The notes: generated from the sequence alone by a model not told the origin. DNA of 64,000 nt from Bathynomus jamesi (GCA_023014485.1 JAJOZX010001076.1:1-64000); one strand, 5' to 3'; shown: positions 1 to 10,331, counted from the first letter of the stretch. Translations and numbers: made by a program.

Positions 1-105
1 CTTGAGCACCATCTGTGTTTCCTTTCCTTCGTGGTTTTATTCATCATAAATACTTTTCACGTGTTACTTTCGTGAATAATTTTCATATATACATATATAT
101 ATATA

Positions 106-1493
106 CTGGGTGATCCAGATAAATGGGGACCCATAAAAAAAGCCAAATATTCTTAATATTTAATTCCTTTCATAAAAACTATATATCATTCGAAAGAGTA
201 GAGTTACAAGTTTATTATGAAATATTTATTTTTTAAAAATGACTCCTTTCAAATGTGCTCCATTAGTTGCCAAGCATTCCAGTGTTCTCGCTTGTAAGTT
301 CTGCATCACTTTTGCAAGACTCAAGAGTGTGCGGTGGTATGGCCTGTATCTCATTTGTGATGGCGGCCTTCAATTCTTGCAAGGTCGTTGGGTTATTTCT
401 GTAGACCCTACTCTTTAAATATCCCCAGAGATAATAATCTAAGGGAGAAAAATCCGGAGACCTTGCGGGCCATTCAACGTCTCCAAATCTTGAGATTAAC
501 TCGCCTGGAAACGTTTGACGCAAAACTGCCATGCAGTTCCTCGTGGTATGGCAGGTAGCTCCGTCTCGTTGGAACCAGTGGTTTTCTAGACAAAGATCTC
601 TTAATTTAGGAATAAGGAAATCGGTCAACATTTTTTCGTAGCGATCACCATTTACAGTGACCGTGTTTCCGGTGGAATCCTCGAAAAAGTACGGCGCTAT
701 GATCTGAGATGCAGTAAGACCACAGTTACACGCTGACTATGCAACGGGACTTCGGTAATATTCAATGGATTTTCTGTTGCCCAGAAACGACAATTTTGTT
801 TGTTTACAGTTCCATTCAAGTGAAAATGGGCTTCGTCTGACATAATCAAAGTTGCTAGAAAATTGGTGGTGTCATTTACCTTCTGTTGGATCCATTGACA
901 GAATTGTCGTCTTCGTGAGAAATTTCCATCGTTTAGTTGTTGCACTGTTTGAATTTTATATGGAAAGAGCATTAAATTTTGCTTGAATATACGGTGTGTT
1001 GTTCCATATCCAACTCCTAACAGCTGAGAAGCACGTCTGATGCTTATGTTAGGATTATCCTGTACAATTTCATGAGTTCTGTTAATGATCTCGTCTATCC
1101 TTGCTGTGCGCACTCTTCCAGTTGGTTTTCTTTTTCCAATGCTACCAGTTAGGGAAAAATTTCTGACACACCGACGGATTACTTTCTTAGAAGGTGATTT
1201 TGACATCTGAAAATTTGTCTTGAAAGATCTTTGAGCTGAAACTACACTTCTTCCATGCTCATAATATTGCTCAGTTATGAAACGCAGCTGTTCCACAGTC
1301 CATGCAGTCATCTTGAAGGTTAGTTTTAACTAACACTTTTATTTGTTTTGTATCTTGTCTTGTATTGTCAAAACCTATACAATCCTATAAACTTGTAACT
1401 ATCCTCTTTCGAATGATGCGTATGATTTTATAAAAGGACTTATACTTTAAGAGTTACAGGGGTTTCTTTTGGGTCCCATTTCTCTGGATCACC
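106..1493 (-). mobile_element. mariner-like transposon, rosa/DD41D type
   Basis: The two ends are imperfect inverted repeats: the left begins CTGGGTGATCCAGA and the right, read inward, TGGTGATCCAGA, both continuing into a run ending GGGACCCA. Each end abuts TA inside (TA)n tracts, as expected for TA-target mariner insertion. The transposase lies antisense between the ends. The element is about 1.39 kb, the usual size for an autonomous mariner, but its gene is frameshifted, so it is a dead full-length copy. Confidence 0.85.
263..1311 (-). pseudogene. mariner transposase (DD41D), frameshifted
   Basis: This would be the cut-and-paste transposase acting on the flanking inverted repeats in the nucleus. 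The N-terminal 204 codons, from the ATG at 1311, hold a helix-turn-helix region opening MTAWTVEQLRFITEQYYEHG and the first catalytic Asp in MSDEAHFHLNG. The C-terminal part has the second Asp in FQRDGATCH and the third in SPDFSPLDYYLWG, with 41 residues between them, which is the DD41D spacing. A small deletion near 700-710 shifts the frame between the halves; the residues linking them (ending PYFFEDSTGN) are still readable in the other frame. Three catalytic Asp residues survive, so decay is recent or limited. Confidence 0.85.
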
Positions 1494-1503
1494 ATATATA
1501 TAT

Positions 1504-1535
<32 letters not shown>

Positions 1536-1552
1536 TATATATATATATAGTC
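1494..1552. repeat. (TA)n microsatellite
   Basis: Nearly pure TA dinucleotides separate the mariner from the Penelope-like pair. The PLE pair is bounded by TA tracts on both sides, so the tract may be its target or a product of its insertion. Confidence 0.9.
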
Positions 1553-1650
1553 ATGCGGGTTGCTTCTACAAAGCTTCAATTTAATATTAGGAGAAATCCA
1601 ATGACAAGGAGGAATGTAAATGCCATGAAAAGTCTTCTTTAATGCGCAAC

Positions 1651-1676
1651 GTTTCGAGCAATACGCTCATCATCAG
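1651..1676 (-). ncRNA. Hammerhead-core-like motif, left PLE tail
   Basis: Read antisense, CTGATGA is followed by one nucleotide, a GAGC/GCTC stem and GAAAC. This matches the CUGANGA/stem II/GAAA core of hammerhead ribozymes, which are known in Penelope-like elements. Stems I and III could not be built by eye, so activity is unproven and it may be a relic. Confidence 0.35.
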
Positions 1677-1983
1677 GCTAGATAATAACAATATGAAATT
1701 AGAATCAATAAATAAATGTGAACAAGACGAAATAATTTCTATAAAACCTATTCATTAAAAGCAAATTTTAAAGACTAAAAGAAGAGGGTTAAATTCAAAG
1801 TTATAAAAATTACATATAAATTACAAGAAATTTAAAAAGCTATTTTTAAATTACATATAGTAAATTTGAAATTAGTACACTGGAATAATTAACACTAATA
1901 CAATGGAATAATTAACACTACGAACCTTTCAATGCTGGTTCCGAGGCACGAGTAATTTAAAACAAAACAAAACAGGAAACAAG

Positions 1984-3473
1984 CTATGGGTTGGGCGGTT
2001 GGAGAGTTATAAGTTGGGGAGGGGGATTATAAAAATTGGGGAGGGGGATTAAAAAATTTAGAGGGACAGCTGAGGAATCCACGTTTAGAGAAGGGGTCAA
2101 TGTTTTAATATAAAGAGATTCCAAAATTCTAAGTGAGTTAGGACAAGAATTACAACCGAGAATTTTAAAATTATCTAAAGTGACATCAGTTTTATATTTA
2201 ATACTATGTTCCCGAATACTAGAGGCTTCTTTTTTATTTAAAATTTTACCTGTTCGGCAACTTATTCCCATATGCGAATAAAAATCTAGCCCTGAGGGAG
2301 CGCACGGTGCTGCCAATATAAGTACCAAGGAGACACCTTGGCAGGTAAATAAATATACAACACCGCTACGCAACGAATCAGGAGTTCGATCCTTCGCTGA
2401 GAAAAAACTACCTAAAGACATTTTGTTAATAAATATAATGCGAAAATCAGTATGATAAAAAAAAATTCTTAACAACTTTGTAAATTTAAGTTTAAATTCT
2501 TTATTCATGGGATCCATTTCAGGTACCAAGAAATATTTTATATCTTTAGGCACTGAAATACAGGGAAGTTGAGGGCTATAAACATTATTTAAGAAAGATC
2601 TTATTAGTTTATCTACATATTGAACAGGAAAACTATTATTGGTAAAATATGATCTTAAATTATTAATTCATCGTTAAGTAAGGTAAAACTAGAGGTCAAA
2701 TTATATCCTCTGAACAAGAGAGTTTTAATACACGACATCTTATAGTTAAAATCAGTAAAACTAAAGAAATTCATGCCCAAACCAGTAAAAGTGGGTTTCC
2801 TGAAACTGATGTAGTAATAGAATCACCTTTTTTCAAAATTAAAAGATCTAAAAAGGGAAGGGAGCCATTTTTCTCAGTTCCATTGTATAAGTTATATTGG
2901 GGTGCAGAGAATTTAAGAAGTTAAAAATTGTTGCGCTTGTACAGCATTATCAAAAACAGCTATCGAGTCATCAACGAAGCGTCGATAGAAAATTGGTTTA
3001 CAATGGGTGGGAGATTGTCTAAAAATTACACTTTCTAAATGAGTCATAAAAAAATCAGCTGATAAGGTCCGACGGGTGATCCCATCCCAAACCATCAATT
3101 TGTTGGTAAACCTTATTATTGAAAGTAAATAACATTGCTTAAAAACCAATTCTAAAAGTTCCTTAAAATAAGACCATGAAAAACCATGAAAACTATCAAC
3201 AGAGCTAAAAACCCTATCTAAAATAATGGCAATAGTTTCTGATACAGGTACATTCGTGAAAAGCGACTTTACATCAAAACTGACAAAAAACTTTTTTGAA
3301 TCGAAATTCTCACTAAGATCTTTTTGAAATTCATAAGAGTTATTTATAGTATAAGCATTTTTCGCAAAAGGTGACAGGAGACCAACAACAAATTTTGCCA
3401 ATTGAAAGGTAGGTAAGTTATACGAAGCTAAAATAGGACAGAGAGGTGTTCCAACTTTATGGATTTTAGGCAA
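1984..3473 (-). pseudogene. Penelope-like RT + GIY-YIG endonuclease, left copy
   Basis: This encodes the reverse transcriptase and GIY-YIG endonuclease of a PLE. Reading antisense from 3473, the fragment begins exactly at the conserved PKIHK motif of RT, has motif A-like FVSFDVKSLFTNVPV and the catalytic block RRFVDDSIAVF (FVDD in place of the common YADD). A frame break near 2940 and another near 2640-2660 follow. The last open stretch (1984-2553) carries the linker and the start of the nuclease (GVVYLFTC). The GIY-YIG core GTYIGSTVRSLRARF is present but in a shifted frame, and the same shift occurs in the right copy. Confidence 0.85.
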
Positions 3474-3477
3474 ACAG

Positions 3478-4372
3478 TATCAGCTGATTTTTTTATGACT
3501 CATTTAGAAAGTGTAATTTTTAGACAATCTCCCACCCATTGTAAACCAATTTTCTATCGACGCTTCGTTGATGACTCGATAGCTGTTTTTGATAATGCTG
3601 TACAAGCGCAACAATTTTTTAACTTCTTAAATTCTCTGCACCCCAATATAACTTATACAATGGAAACTGAGAAAAATGGCTCCCTTCCCTTTTTAGATCT
3701 TTTAATTTCGAAAAAAGGTGATTCTATTACTACATCAGTTTACAGGAAACCCACTTTTACTGGTTTGGGCATGAATTTCTTTAGTTTTACTGATTTTAAC
3801 TATAAGATGTCGTGTATTAAAACTCTCTTGTTCAGAGGATATAATTTGACCTCTAGTTTTACCTTACTTAACGATGAATTTAATAATTTAAGATCATATT
3901 TTACCAATAATAGTTTTCCTGTTCAATATGTAGATAAACTAATAAGATCTTTCTTAAATAATGTTTATAGCCCTCAACTTCCCTGTATTTCAGTGCCTAA
4001 AGATATAAAATATTTCTTGGTACCTGAAATGGGTCCCATGAATAAAGAATTTAAACTTAAATTTACAAAGTTGTTAAGAAATTTTTTTTATCATACTGAT
4101 TTTCGCATTATATTTATTAATTTACCTGCCCAAGGTGTCTCCTTGGTACTTATATTGGCAGCACCGTGCGCTCCCTCAGGGCTAGATTTTATTCGCATAT
4201 GGGAATAAGTTGCCGAACAGGTAAAATTTTAAATAAAAAAGAAGCCTCTAGTATTCGGGAACATAGTATTAAATATAAAACTGATGTCACTTTAGATAAT
4301 TTTAAAATTCTCGGTTGTAATCTTGTCCTAACTCACTTAGAATTTTGGAATCTCTTTATATTAAAACATTGA
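3478..4372 (+). pseudogene. Penelope-like RT + GIY-YIG endonuclease, right copy
   Basis: This mirror copy begins within RT, just upstream of the FVDD catalytic block, and stays open for about 240 codons to 4208, longer than its partner. About 26 codons between the RT C-terminus and the nuclease (the stretch containing KDRTPDSLRSG in the left copy) are missing. The GIY-YIG part continues in another frame from 4166 (RSLRARFYSHMGISC). It is 5'-truncated and frameshifted. The apparent ATG at 3459 belongs to the junction with the left copy and is not a real start. Confidence 0.85.
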
Positions 4373-4814
4373 CCCTTCTCTAAACGTGGATTCTCAGCTG
4401 TCCCTCTAAATTTTTTATAATCCCCCCTCCCCAACTCCCCTCCCCCCTCCCCAATTTTTTATAATCCCCCTCCCCAACTTATAACTCTCCAACCGCCCAA
4501 CCCATAGCTTGTTCCTGTTTTGTTTGTTTTAAATTACTCGTGCCTCGGAACCAGCATTGAAAGGTTCGTAGTGTTAATTATTCCATTGTATTAGTGTTAA
4601 TTATTCCAGTGTACTAATTTCAAATTTACTATATGTAATTTAAAAATAGCTTTTTAAATTTCTTGTAATTTTATATGTAAATTTTTATAACTTTGAATTT
4701 AACCCTCTTCTTTTAGTCTTTAAAATTTGCTTTTAATGAATAGGTTTTATAGAAATTATTTTGTCTTGTTCACATTTATTTATTGATTCTAATTTCATAT
4801 TGTTATTATCTAGC

Positions 4815-4840
4815 CTGATGATGAGCGTATTGCTCGAAAC
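4815..4840 (+). ncRNA. Hammerhead-core-like motif, right PLE tail
   Basis: The mirror copy of the left-tail motif is identical in core and stem II. It sits about 70 bp from the outer end of the element. Confidence 0.35.
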
Positions 4841-4903
4841 GTTGCGCATTAAAGAAGACTTTTCATGGCATTTACATTCCTCCTTGTCATTGGATTTCTC
4901 CTA

Positions 4904-4910
<7 letters not shown>

Positions 4911-4939
<29 letters not shown>

Positions 4940-5116
4940 TTCCGTCCCGTGGAACGGAAGTTTTATAACTTTTTTGGACATTTTAACTAGTTTATGGCTT
5001 TGGAAAGGGCTTGGTTGTGACCGATCGAAATTAATTGTTCTTTTTAAACAGTTTTATAATTTTTTCCCTGCGGGTTTCGGTGATCTTATATTGTTGCGGT
5101 AAATGCAATCAGAGTT

Positions 5117-5156
<40 letters not shown>

Positions 5157-5248
5157 AATTTTGTGTTGTGAAATGTGAGTCAAAGGCCTTAATTAACTTT
5201 CCATTTGAAAGAGAACAATATCTCTCCTTGAAAGAGGTTCACCTACCC
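4911..5248. other. Intergenic AT-rich stretch with two TA tracts
   Basis: (TA)n tracts at about 4910-4938 and 5127-5153 enclose roughly 190 bp in which I recognise nothing. The last 8 bp are the left target-site copy of the next element. Confidence 0.7.
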
Positions 5249-6102
5249 CAGGGGTGGGGAAACCCTCGCCCGCGGGCGAAATTTCGCCCACGAGCTAATT
5301 TCAATTCGCCCGCTTAGGTATTTATTATTTACTAAAAATTATTGATTTACAGCCCAGCAAATAGCTTTTTAAAATACATCTTATATACAGCGTGTCCCAA
5401 AGAAATGTATACCCAATTTGTTCGATAATACCAGCTATGAGGATAATAAATATATTACTTTTTATATGTTTTTTAATAAAGAATTTTCTCCTGAATCTAA
5501 ATATGTAATTATTTTTATTAAAAATTGAAAAACAAAAACGTTACAGATGTTTAAATTATAATTATTATTTTCGAGACTTCATGTGCGATATTTTCTAATA
5601 TTTTTGCACGTATACGAGATAAGTTTGAAACCGACGGCACTGTGCAAAACTTACAAAAACAACGTTCTGGAAGACGTCGAACATCTTAGATAAAGTCATT
5701 TAACCATGGAATTTGTAAATTTTTTGAATTAACTAATAATTACAACATTTATGCTTCAATATCAACACTAAACATAAGTATCTCAAAACAGTCGGTTAAA
5801 ATATTAGAAAATATCGCACATGAAGTCTCGAAAATAATAATTATAATTTAAACATCTGTAACTTTTTTGTTCTTCAATTTTTAATAAAAATATTTACATA
5901 TGTAGATTCAGGAGAAAATTCTTTATTAAAAAACATATAAAAAGTAATATATTTATTATCCTCATAGCAGGTATTATCGAACAAAGTGGGTATACAGTTC
6001 TTTGGGACACGCTGTATATAAGCTTAAAATTTGCCAGACGCCCGCGGAGGTGTTTATGTTATCGATTTTCGCCCTTGGTACTGAAAAGTTTCCCCACCCC
6101 TG
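5249..6102. mobile_element. Non-autonomous hAT element with 8-bp TSD
   Basis: The ends are CAGGGGTGGGGAAAC and its inverse GTTTCCCCACCCCTG, typical of hAT terminal repeats. The 8-bp sequence ACCTACCC lies directly outside each end (5241-5248 and 6103-6110), a perfect hAT-style target duplication. There is no transposase inside. The interior is mostly taken up by a nested mariner-type MITE. Confidence 0.92.
5388..6014 (+). mobile_element. mariner-type MITE nested in the hAT element
   Basis: The ends CAGCGTGTCCCAAAGAA and inverse are flanked by TA. The inverted repeats run for about 200 bp each. The short unique core (about 5610-5690) still reads as a transposase DNA-binding fragment (RDKFETDGTVQNLQKQ), so the element is an internal-deletion derivative of a mariner/Tc1 transposon. 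Confidence 0.85.
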
Positions 6103-6110
6103 ACCTACCC

Positions 6111-6901
6111 AATTAAGGGATAAGGACAGTTGCAGCGCAGCGTCATGTGATTCATATCACAGAGGGGACGTGCAGTACAACGTGGAATCCGAGCTAGCTC
6201 TGTCACAAAGGTCTGTGACGAAACTCAAACCCGCAACCTTCTAGAAATAAGGAGTGTCTACCAATTGAGATTTTACGTAAAGAGTTAGAACTACGTTATC
6301 GGCACGTATTTTGAAGATGTGTTCCCTCTTGGTTAGATCTGGTTAGATTAAGTTAGGTTGCGTAGGTAAATAAGCAGCGGGAAATTTTGTTTATATTTTC
6401 TCCAAAATTTACTGACGTAAAGTATTTAAAATTTTGTGAACAGAGTTCATCGTCCCCAACCTGAACTACCCGGGCATTCTTCAGTTACCTTCGTCTATTT
6501 CTGCAGCAGCAAAAAGTAAATCATTTTGGAACCAGTTCGACTGCGTCGTCTGCAGAATATTTTGGTGTTGCTGCATTTTATCTTCGTGGAGAGTTGTACC
6601 GGTTTAGGAACTTCTACGAGCCAATTGCGTCCAAATATTTTCCAGATCTACAGCCATTTTCCGTTATTTTCCGTAGAACGTGAATCTCATCCACTTTTAA
6701 AGAGGAATTATAATGATTGTCCATTTGGCATCCATTGAAGGCTTTTATTTTCTTATATTCGAATTTTAATTTGATTTTATGATATAATTTTAAATTTTTA
6801 ACCATATTTCTCGTTTAACTTCAACTGGATTTTTTTTTAATTTATATAAAAATACTTAATGTTTGTTTATACTTTTTAATAATTTCTACATAAATATTAA
6901 T

Positions 6902-6903
<2 letters not shown>
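6111..6903. other. No recognisable gene
   Basis: A short TTAGG-like run (about 6340-6362, GGTTAGATTAAGTTAGGTTG) is the only notable feature. Open frames at 6526-6738 and 6614-6805 overlap on opposite strands and show no known domain; I treat them as chance. Confidence 0.6.

Positions 6904-6907
<4 letters not shown>

Positions 6908-6946
<39 letters not shown>
6908..6946. repeat. (TA)n microsatellite
   Basis: Uninterrupted TA dinucleotides immediately precede the folded PLE-tail repeat. Confidence 0.9.
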
Positions 6947-6948
<2 letters not shown>

Positions 6949-7099
6949 GATGAATTTCACAATTAAACACATGAAATGAATGAATGATGTAAACCCACAA
7001 GGAAAAGGAAAAATGATTCCAAGGCCTTTCGTTTATTCAGAAATACACCAGAAGTCATTCCCTAACGAGGTGCACTTCTTAATACACGAAAGGCCTTGG

Positions 7100-7725
7100 G
7101 GATCTTTCCTGTTTCATTAACTGTTTCCGATTTTTATGAAAACAACGTGATATGTACAGTTTTTCACGCTGATTTCTAAATTATAAACCATTTCATCGAG
7201 AAATATATAACCAAAAAGTTATAATGTGCAGAAACTAGCAAATGTTTGAAAGAGCGTAGGCTATAGAAATTTTAAAATAATACGCTGATTCTAAAAATAA
7301 GTTTTTTCGAAATGAAAGTAAATTATAAAATACTACAAAAAGTACTAGAACGGTGTAATCATTGCAAGCATAGGCTAGGCTATTTTTTAAACGGTGGCGT
7401 TGCGCATCTATTTTGTTCTTCCGCTGCGAGCATAGACTATAGTTCAACATCTTTTTACTTTCCAATGACTGACAAATTTAATTTTATAGAATTATATAGG
7501 AAGACTGAGACAGAAGAAAATGCAGTAAATTTTTTACGAGAATATAACTTAATACCGAAAGAAAAACAATGTCCTAGAAAAGATCAAATGCTAATAAGCC
7601 TAACTTAACCTAACCTAACCATTTCTCGATGAAATAGTTTATAATTTTGAAATCAGCGTGAAAAACTGTACATATCACGTTGTTTTCATAAAAATCGGAA
7701 ACAGTTAATGAAAGAGGAAAGACCC
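7100..7725 (+). mobile_element. Merlin-type transposon, internally deleted
   Basis: The terminal inverted repeats of about 107 bp begin GG(A/G)TCTTTCCT. The 8-bp sequence GGCCTTGG is present on both sides (7092-7099 and 7726-7733). TSDs of 8-9 bp and GG-starting ends fit Merlin. The interior (626 bp total) contains only the N-terminal part of a transposase. Confidence 0.75.
7312..7608 (+). pseudogene. Merlin/ISXO2-like transposase N-terminal fragment
   Basis: The 98 codons from an ATG include FIELYRKTETEENAVNFL followed by LIPKEKQCPRKDQML. This resembles the N-terminal region of Merlin (IS1016/ISXO2-like) transposases, where a helix precedes a small zinc-binding Cys cluster. The DDE catalytic domain is absent, so it cannot transpose by itself. 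The frame ends just before the right inverted repeat in a CCTAA-rich stretch. Assignment rests mainly on the terminal structure. Confidence 0.5.
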
Positions 7726-7771
7726 GGCCTTGGAATCATTTTTCCTTTTCCTCGTGGGTTTACATCTATAT

Positions 7772-8188
7772 AGAATTTATTGAGCATACTTATTTCTATG
7801 GTTAAATACCCGTTTTGACTGTCTCATATTATTGAATACTTAGTTAGGAGTTCATACAGACTTACACTTAAAGGCATTAGTAGTAGTAGTAGTAGTTGCG
7901 AAAAAAATAGTATTTTTAATTTTTTATATATTTATAGAAGTAAATAAGAGTATGAAAATATCTTCCCAAAGTACTGACTGGTAAAATTTACCGTAAAAAC
8001 AAATTTCTACATTGTAACATATCTCCACTGAACAAACAACATAAACTCATTCTCAAATCACTTATTTTATGTTATCATTACTTTCATAAAAATAAGACTT
8101 CCGTTTCAATTACATTACACCTCACTTTTAATGAGAACAGTTTTAATTACTTGTGCATTGGATTTTTTTTTAAAATTATATATATATA
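7772..8188. other. No gene; short (TAG)n run
   Basis: The only regular structure is a TAG trinucleotide tract near 7879-7896. The rest is AT-rich without recognisable features. Confidence 0.7.
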
Positions 8189-8478
8189 CAGGGTGGCGCA
8201 AAAATTGCGCATCATAGGAATTTCATTGTTACTACAATGTTATTTTTTTCTTTTAAATAGGAGATGGCTGCGAAATTAACAATAGACGAGAGGGTGAGTT
8301 TGGTTTTAATGTATGGAATACCAGGTACAACAAATCGATGAATTTGTACAGAATTTAAATTCTGTACCGATTCATCGATTTGTTGTACCTGGTTAATTTC
8401 GCAGCCATCCGCTACCTAAAAGAAAAAAAATTATAATCAACACTAAAAAGTCCTATGATGCACGATTTTTGCGCCACC

Positions 8479-8481
<3 letters not shown>
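8189..8481. mobile_element. Palindromic mariner-type MITE
   Basis: The ends are CAGGGTGGCGCAAAAA and its inverse. The whole 293 bp is nearly self-complementary around 8330-8345. The left arm reads as the start of a transposase (MAAKLTIDERVSLVLMYG); the right arm carries the same segment inverted. It is flanked by TA-rich DNA, though the right flank begins TG rather than TA. Confidence 0.8.

Positions 8482-8483
<2 letters not shown>

Positions 8484-8524
<41 letters not shown>
8484..8524. repeat. (TA)n microsatellite
   Basis: The TA tract lies between the MITE and a PLE tail. A second tract lies at 8612-8634. Confidence 0.9.
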
Positions 8525-8527
<3 letters not shown>

Positions 8528-8611
8528 AAGGAACAAGCCTAGTTCATATACAAACATTTAATTTACAGAGCTTTCGACATTTCAAATGTCATCTTCAGTG
8601 CTAAAAATGAA
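8525..8611 (-). repeat. Penelope-type tail fragment
   Basis: Read antisense, CTGAAGA, one nucleotide, a GACAT/ATGTC hairpin and GAAAG form the same arrangement as in the other PLE tails of this window. It is flanked on both sides by TA tracts. No coding part remains. Confidence 0.5.
8572..8598 (-). ncRNA. Hammerhead-core-like motif
   Basis: CTGAAGA (CUGANGA core), a perfect 5-bp stem II and GAAA are present. Stems I and III are not evident, so the call rests on the core only. Confidence 0.3.
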
Positions 8612-8636
8612 AATATATATATATATATATATATGA

Positions 8637-9000
8637 TACACACAGACAGTGCATGGAACAAGGAACTCTTCTGGGATAATTAAATCCACTATAGTCCGAA
8701 TAAGTAATGGTAAATGACAAATACCATAGTTTTTCTTTTTCATGATGCTAGCCCGACGTGGGCAACGGGTCACTCGCAAAGAGGTCCCATAAATATAGCT
8801 TCCCTCACCAGCTATCTGCAAAGCAGACAGGATCCAGCTTTGGGACATGGATCTAGGGTTTAAAGCACCTAGCCATGCTACATTTAGAACCTCAATATAA
8901 GCAAAAGACTCGCTGCCTTCACGTCAGATTGAATGCATCAAAAAGAAAAAGAAAAAGGGGTAACTATTATATTTTTAGCCAAAAAACTCAGGGGACCATT
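8637..9000 (-). repeat. Dispersed repeat R1, single copy
   Basis: This segment of about 360 bp recurs as both arms of the palindrome at 17497-18282 and in part at 14615-14710. Antisense translation gives a recurring open frame (AGEGSYIYG, then YGICHLPLLIRTIVDLI) in all full copies; because copies sit inverted next to each other I regard it as a repeat consensus, not a proven protein. It ends in a CTCAGGG-ACCATTCTGAGTT box against (TA)n. Confidence 0.7.
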
Positions 9001-9012
9001 CTGAGTTCATTC

Positions 9013-9016
<4 letters not shown>

Positions 9017-9057
<41 letters not shown>
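9017..9057. repeat. (TA)n(CA)n microsatellite
   Basis: TA then CA dinucleotides run up to the next element's left end. Confidence 0.85.
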
Positions 9058-9059
<2 letters not shown>

Positions 9060-9650
9060 GAGGTGTGCGCGCTAACTGATAAATATAGCGCCGCTAACGC
9101 TAACAGTTTTTAAAATTAGCGGCGTTAACGCTAACGCTAATTTTGGCGCTAATTTTTATGAAATGTATAGCTAAGTACTATTTTTTAATAATAATAATAA
9201 TGTATTTGTATATATTTATGTGTTTGCTATTTGTTATTATTTTTTATAGTGTCAAATGGGAAAAAAATTATATCTTTAAAATGATTATTGGGTATTCAAG
9301 AAAATTGCGTAATTTGATATTTATAATTAAACTTATTTATTGGAAAGACATTGTCCTCCTTTACATACTCAGTTCAGGAAACTCTTTATTATTATACATT
9401 CTGCGTTCAGCATTAGGCACAAAAAGCAACGTAATATAGAGAATACCATTCTAAGACTCTATTCATTTTAATTTATATTAGCGCTTAGCGGTTAGCGCCT
9501 AACATTGCCTAAAAATGTAGCGGCACTATCTGTTCCGCTATTTTGAAAAATAGCGCCGCTAATGGATGCGCTAATAATTAACTAGCGCCGCTAATGGATG
9601 CGCTAATATTTAACTAGCGTCGCTAATTAGCGCCGCTACGCACAGCTCTG
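9058..9650. mobile_element. Probable hAT-type MITE with GCTAA-rich ends
   Basis: The ends CAGAGGTGTGCG and CGCACAGCTCTG are imperfect inverted repeats. Both subterminal regions carry many copies of TAGCGCCGCTAAT-like motifs, the kind of subterminal repeat bound by hAT transposases. The flanks are microsatellite, so no clear TSD can be read. The interior open frame (9143-9439) is low-complexity and hydrophobic and shows no domain. Confidence 0.65.
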
Positions 9651-9651
9651 T

Positions 9652-9702
9652 GTGTATATATATATATGTATGTATATATATATAATATATATATACACAA
9701 TT
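9652..9702. repeat. Imperfect (TA)n tract
   Basis: TA repeats with GTATG interruptions follow the right end of the element. Confidence 0.85.
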
Positions 9703-9898
9703 AAAACCAACTATGAATTTAAAACAATTTAAATATTGACAAATATCACAGCGAAAATAAAGATTAAAACCTGAAATTATACAGTTAATACAATTAAAAT
9801 ATTGTAAAAGGAAGTATAAAAAGGGGGCTTATCTTTGAAATAGGAAAAGAATAAGTAAGTAAAACCATTATAAATAATTTAAAGGTGTGGTGGGGGGG

Positions 9899-10106
9899 GC
9901 TACGTCGTAACCGATGTCGTAACACCGCTTCCCGAAAATCAGCAAAGTTAAGCGACATTGGGTCTGGGTAGTAGTAGTTGGATGGGAGACCGTCCTCCGC
10001 GTCCAGATTATGTAGCGACCCGTGGTTCGGATCCCACGTAAAGCTGTAGGTCCCCTCCGTCATATGACCTTAGATGTTGCGAAGGAGGTTAAACAACCCC
10101 ACTTAA
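9899..10106 (+). mobile_element. 5S rRNA-derived SINE, copy 1
   Basis: The head matches the 3' half of 5S rRNA: GTTAAGCGACATTGGGTCTG (box A/intermediate element region) and TTGGATGGGAGACCG (box C), the internal RNA polymerase III promoter of 5S genes. The following body contains a tRNA box B-like GTGGTTCGGATCCCACG and ends GGAGGTTAAACAAC. Two more copies occur at 17129-17334 and 25468-25664. It was probably transcribed by Pol III and mobilised by a partner LINE that I cannot identify. Confidence 0.85.
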
Positions 10107-10331
10107 AAAAAAATAATAATTTAAGGGAACATTATGGAGAAGTTTAAAATGTAAAACATTAAAATCTATAAAATCTTAAAAGGACCAAATCGTGTACAAG
10201 TTATTCAATCTGTACAGACAGAGACACAGCAAACAATGGGAAAAAATGAAAAAAATTTTGTTAACGGGTATTAACTTGGTTGGTAGGTAGGCTACAATCT
10301 TTCTGCGTTGCCCTAATGTAAACCTTGTAGC
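10107..10331. other. No recognisable gene
   Basis: This is AT-rich sequence leading to the left flank of a hAT element. Nothing further is evident. Confidence 0.6.

Larger units (their letters stand above)
1554..4910. mobile_element. Head-to-head pair of 5'-truncated Penelope-like elements
   Basis: Two copies of one Penelope-like element lie in opposite orientation with their 3' ends outward. The left arm (about 1581-3064) is the reverse complement of the right arm (about 3478-4910). The left copy alone extends further 5' into the RT domain, filling the spacer. The right arm carries a deletion of about 78 bp inside the endonuclease region that the left lacks. Both outer ends finish in the same tail and abut (TA)n. 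Inverted, 5'-truncated copies are characteristic of Penelope-like integration. Confidence 0.85.
6988..7771. repeat. Folded Penelope-type tail split by a Merlin element
   Basis: The outer segments (6988-7091 and 7726-7771) are one hairpin-shaped tail related to 17385-17462: both contain ACACGAAAGGCCTTGGAATC-like sequence next to a CTxAxGAGGTG box. Leaving out the inserted Merlin gives a continuous tail. Left and right parts are inverted copies of each other. Confidence 0.7.

Noticed and set aside
8582..8848. Recurring frame with AGEGSYIYG at 8.6, 17.5 and 18.1 kb as a conserved small protein
   Set aside because: All copies are repeat R1; recurrence reflects repeat copy number, the start differs between copies and the 14.6-kb copy is partial.
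9143..9439. Hydrophobic 98-residue frame as a membrane protein
   Set aside because: Low-complexity AT-rich translation inside a MITE-like element, with no motif.
9899..10020. A genuine 5S rRNA gene
   Set aside because: Only the 3' half of 5S is matched, it continues into a tRNA-like body and three diverged copies exist; a SINE fits better.
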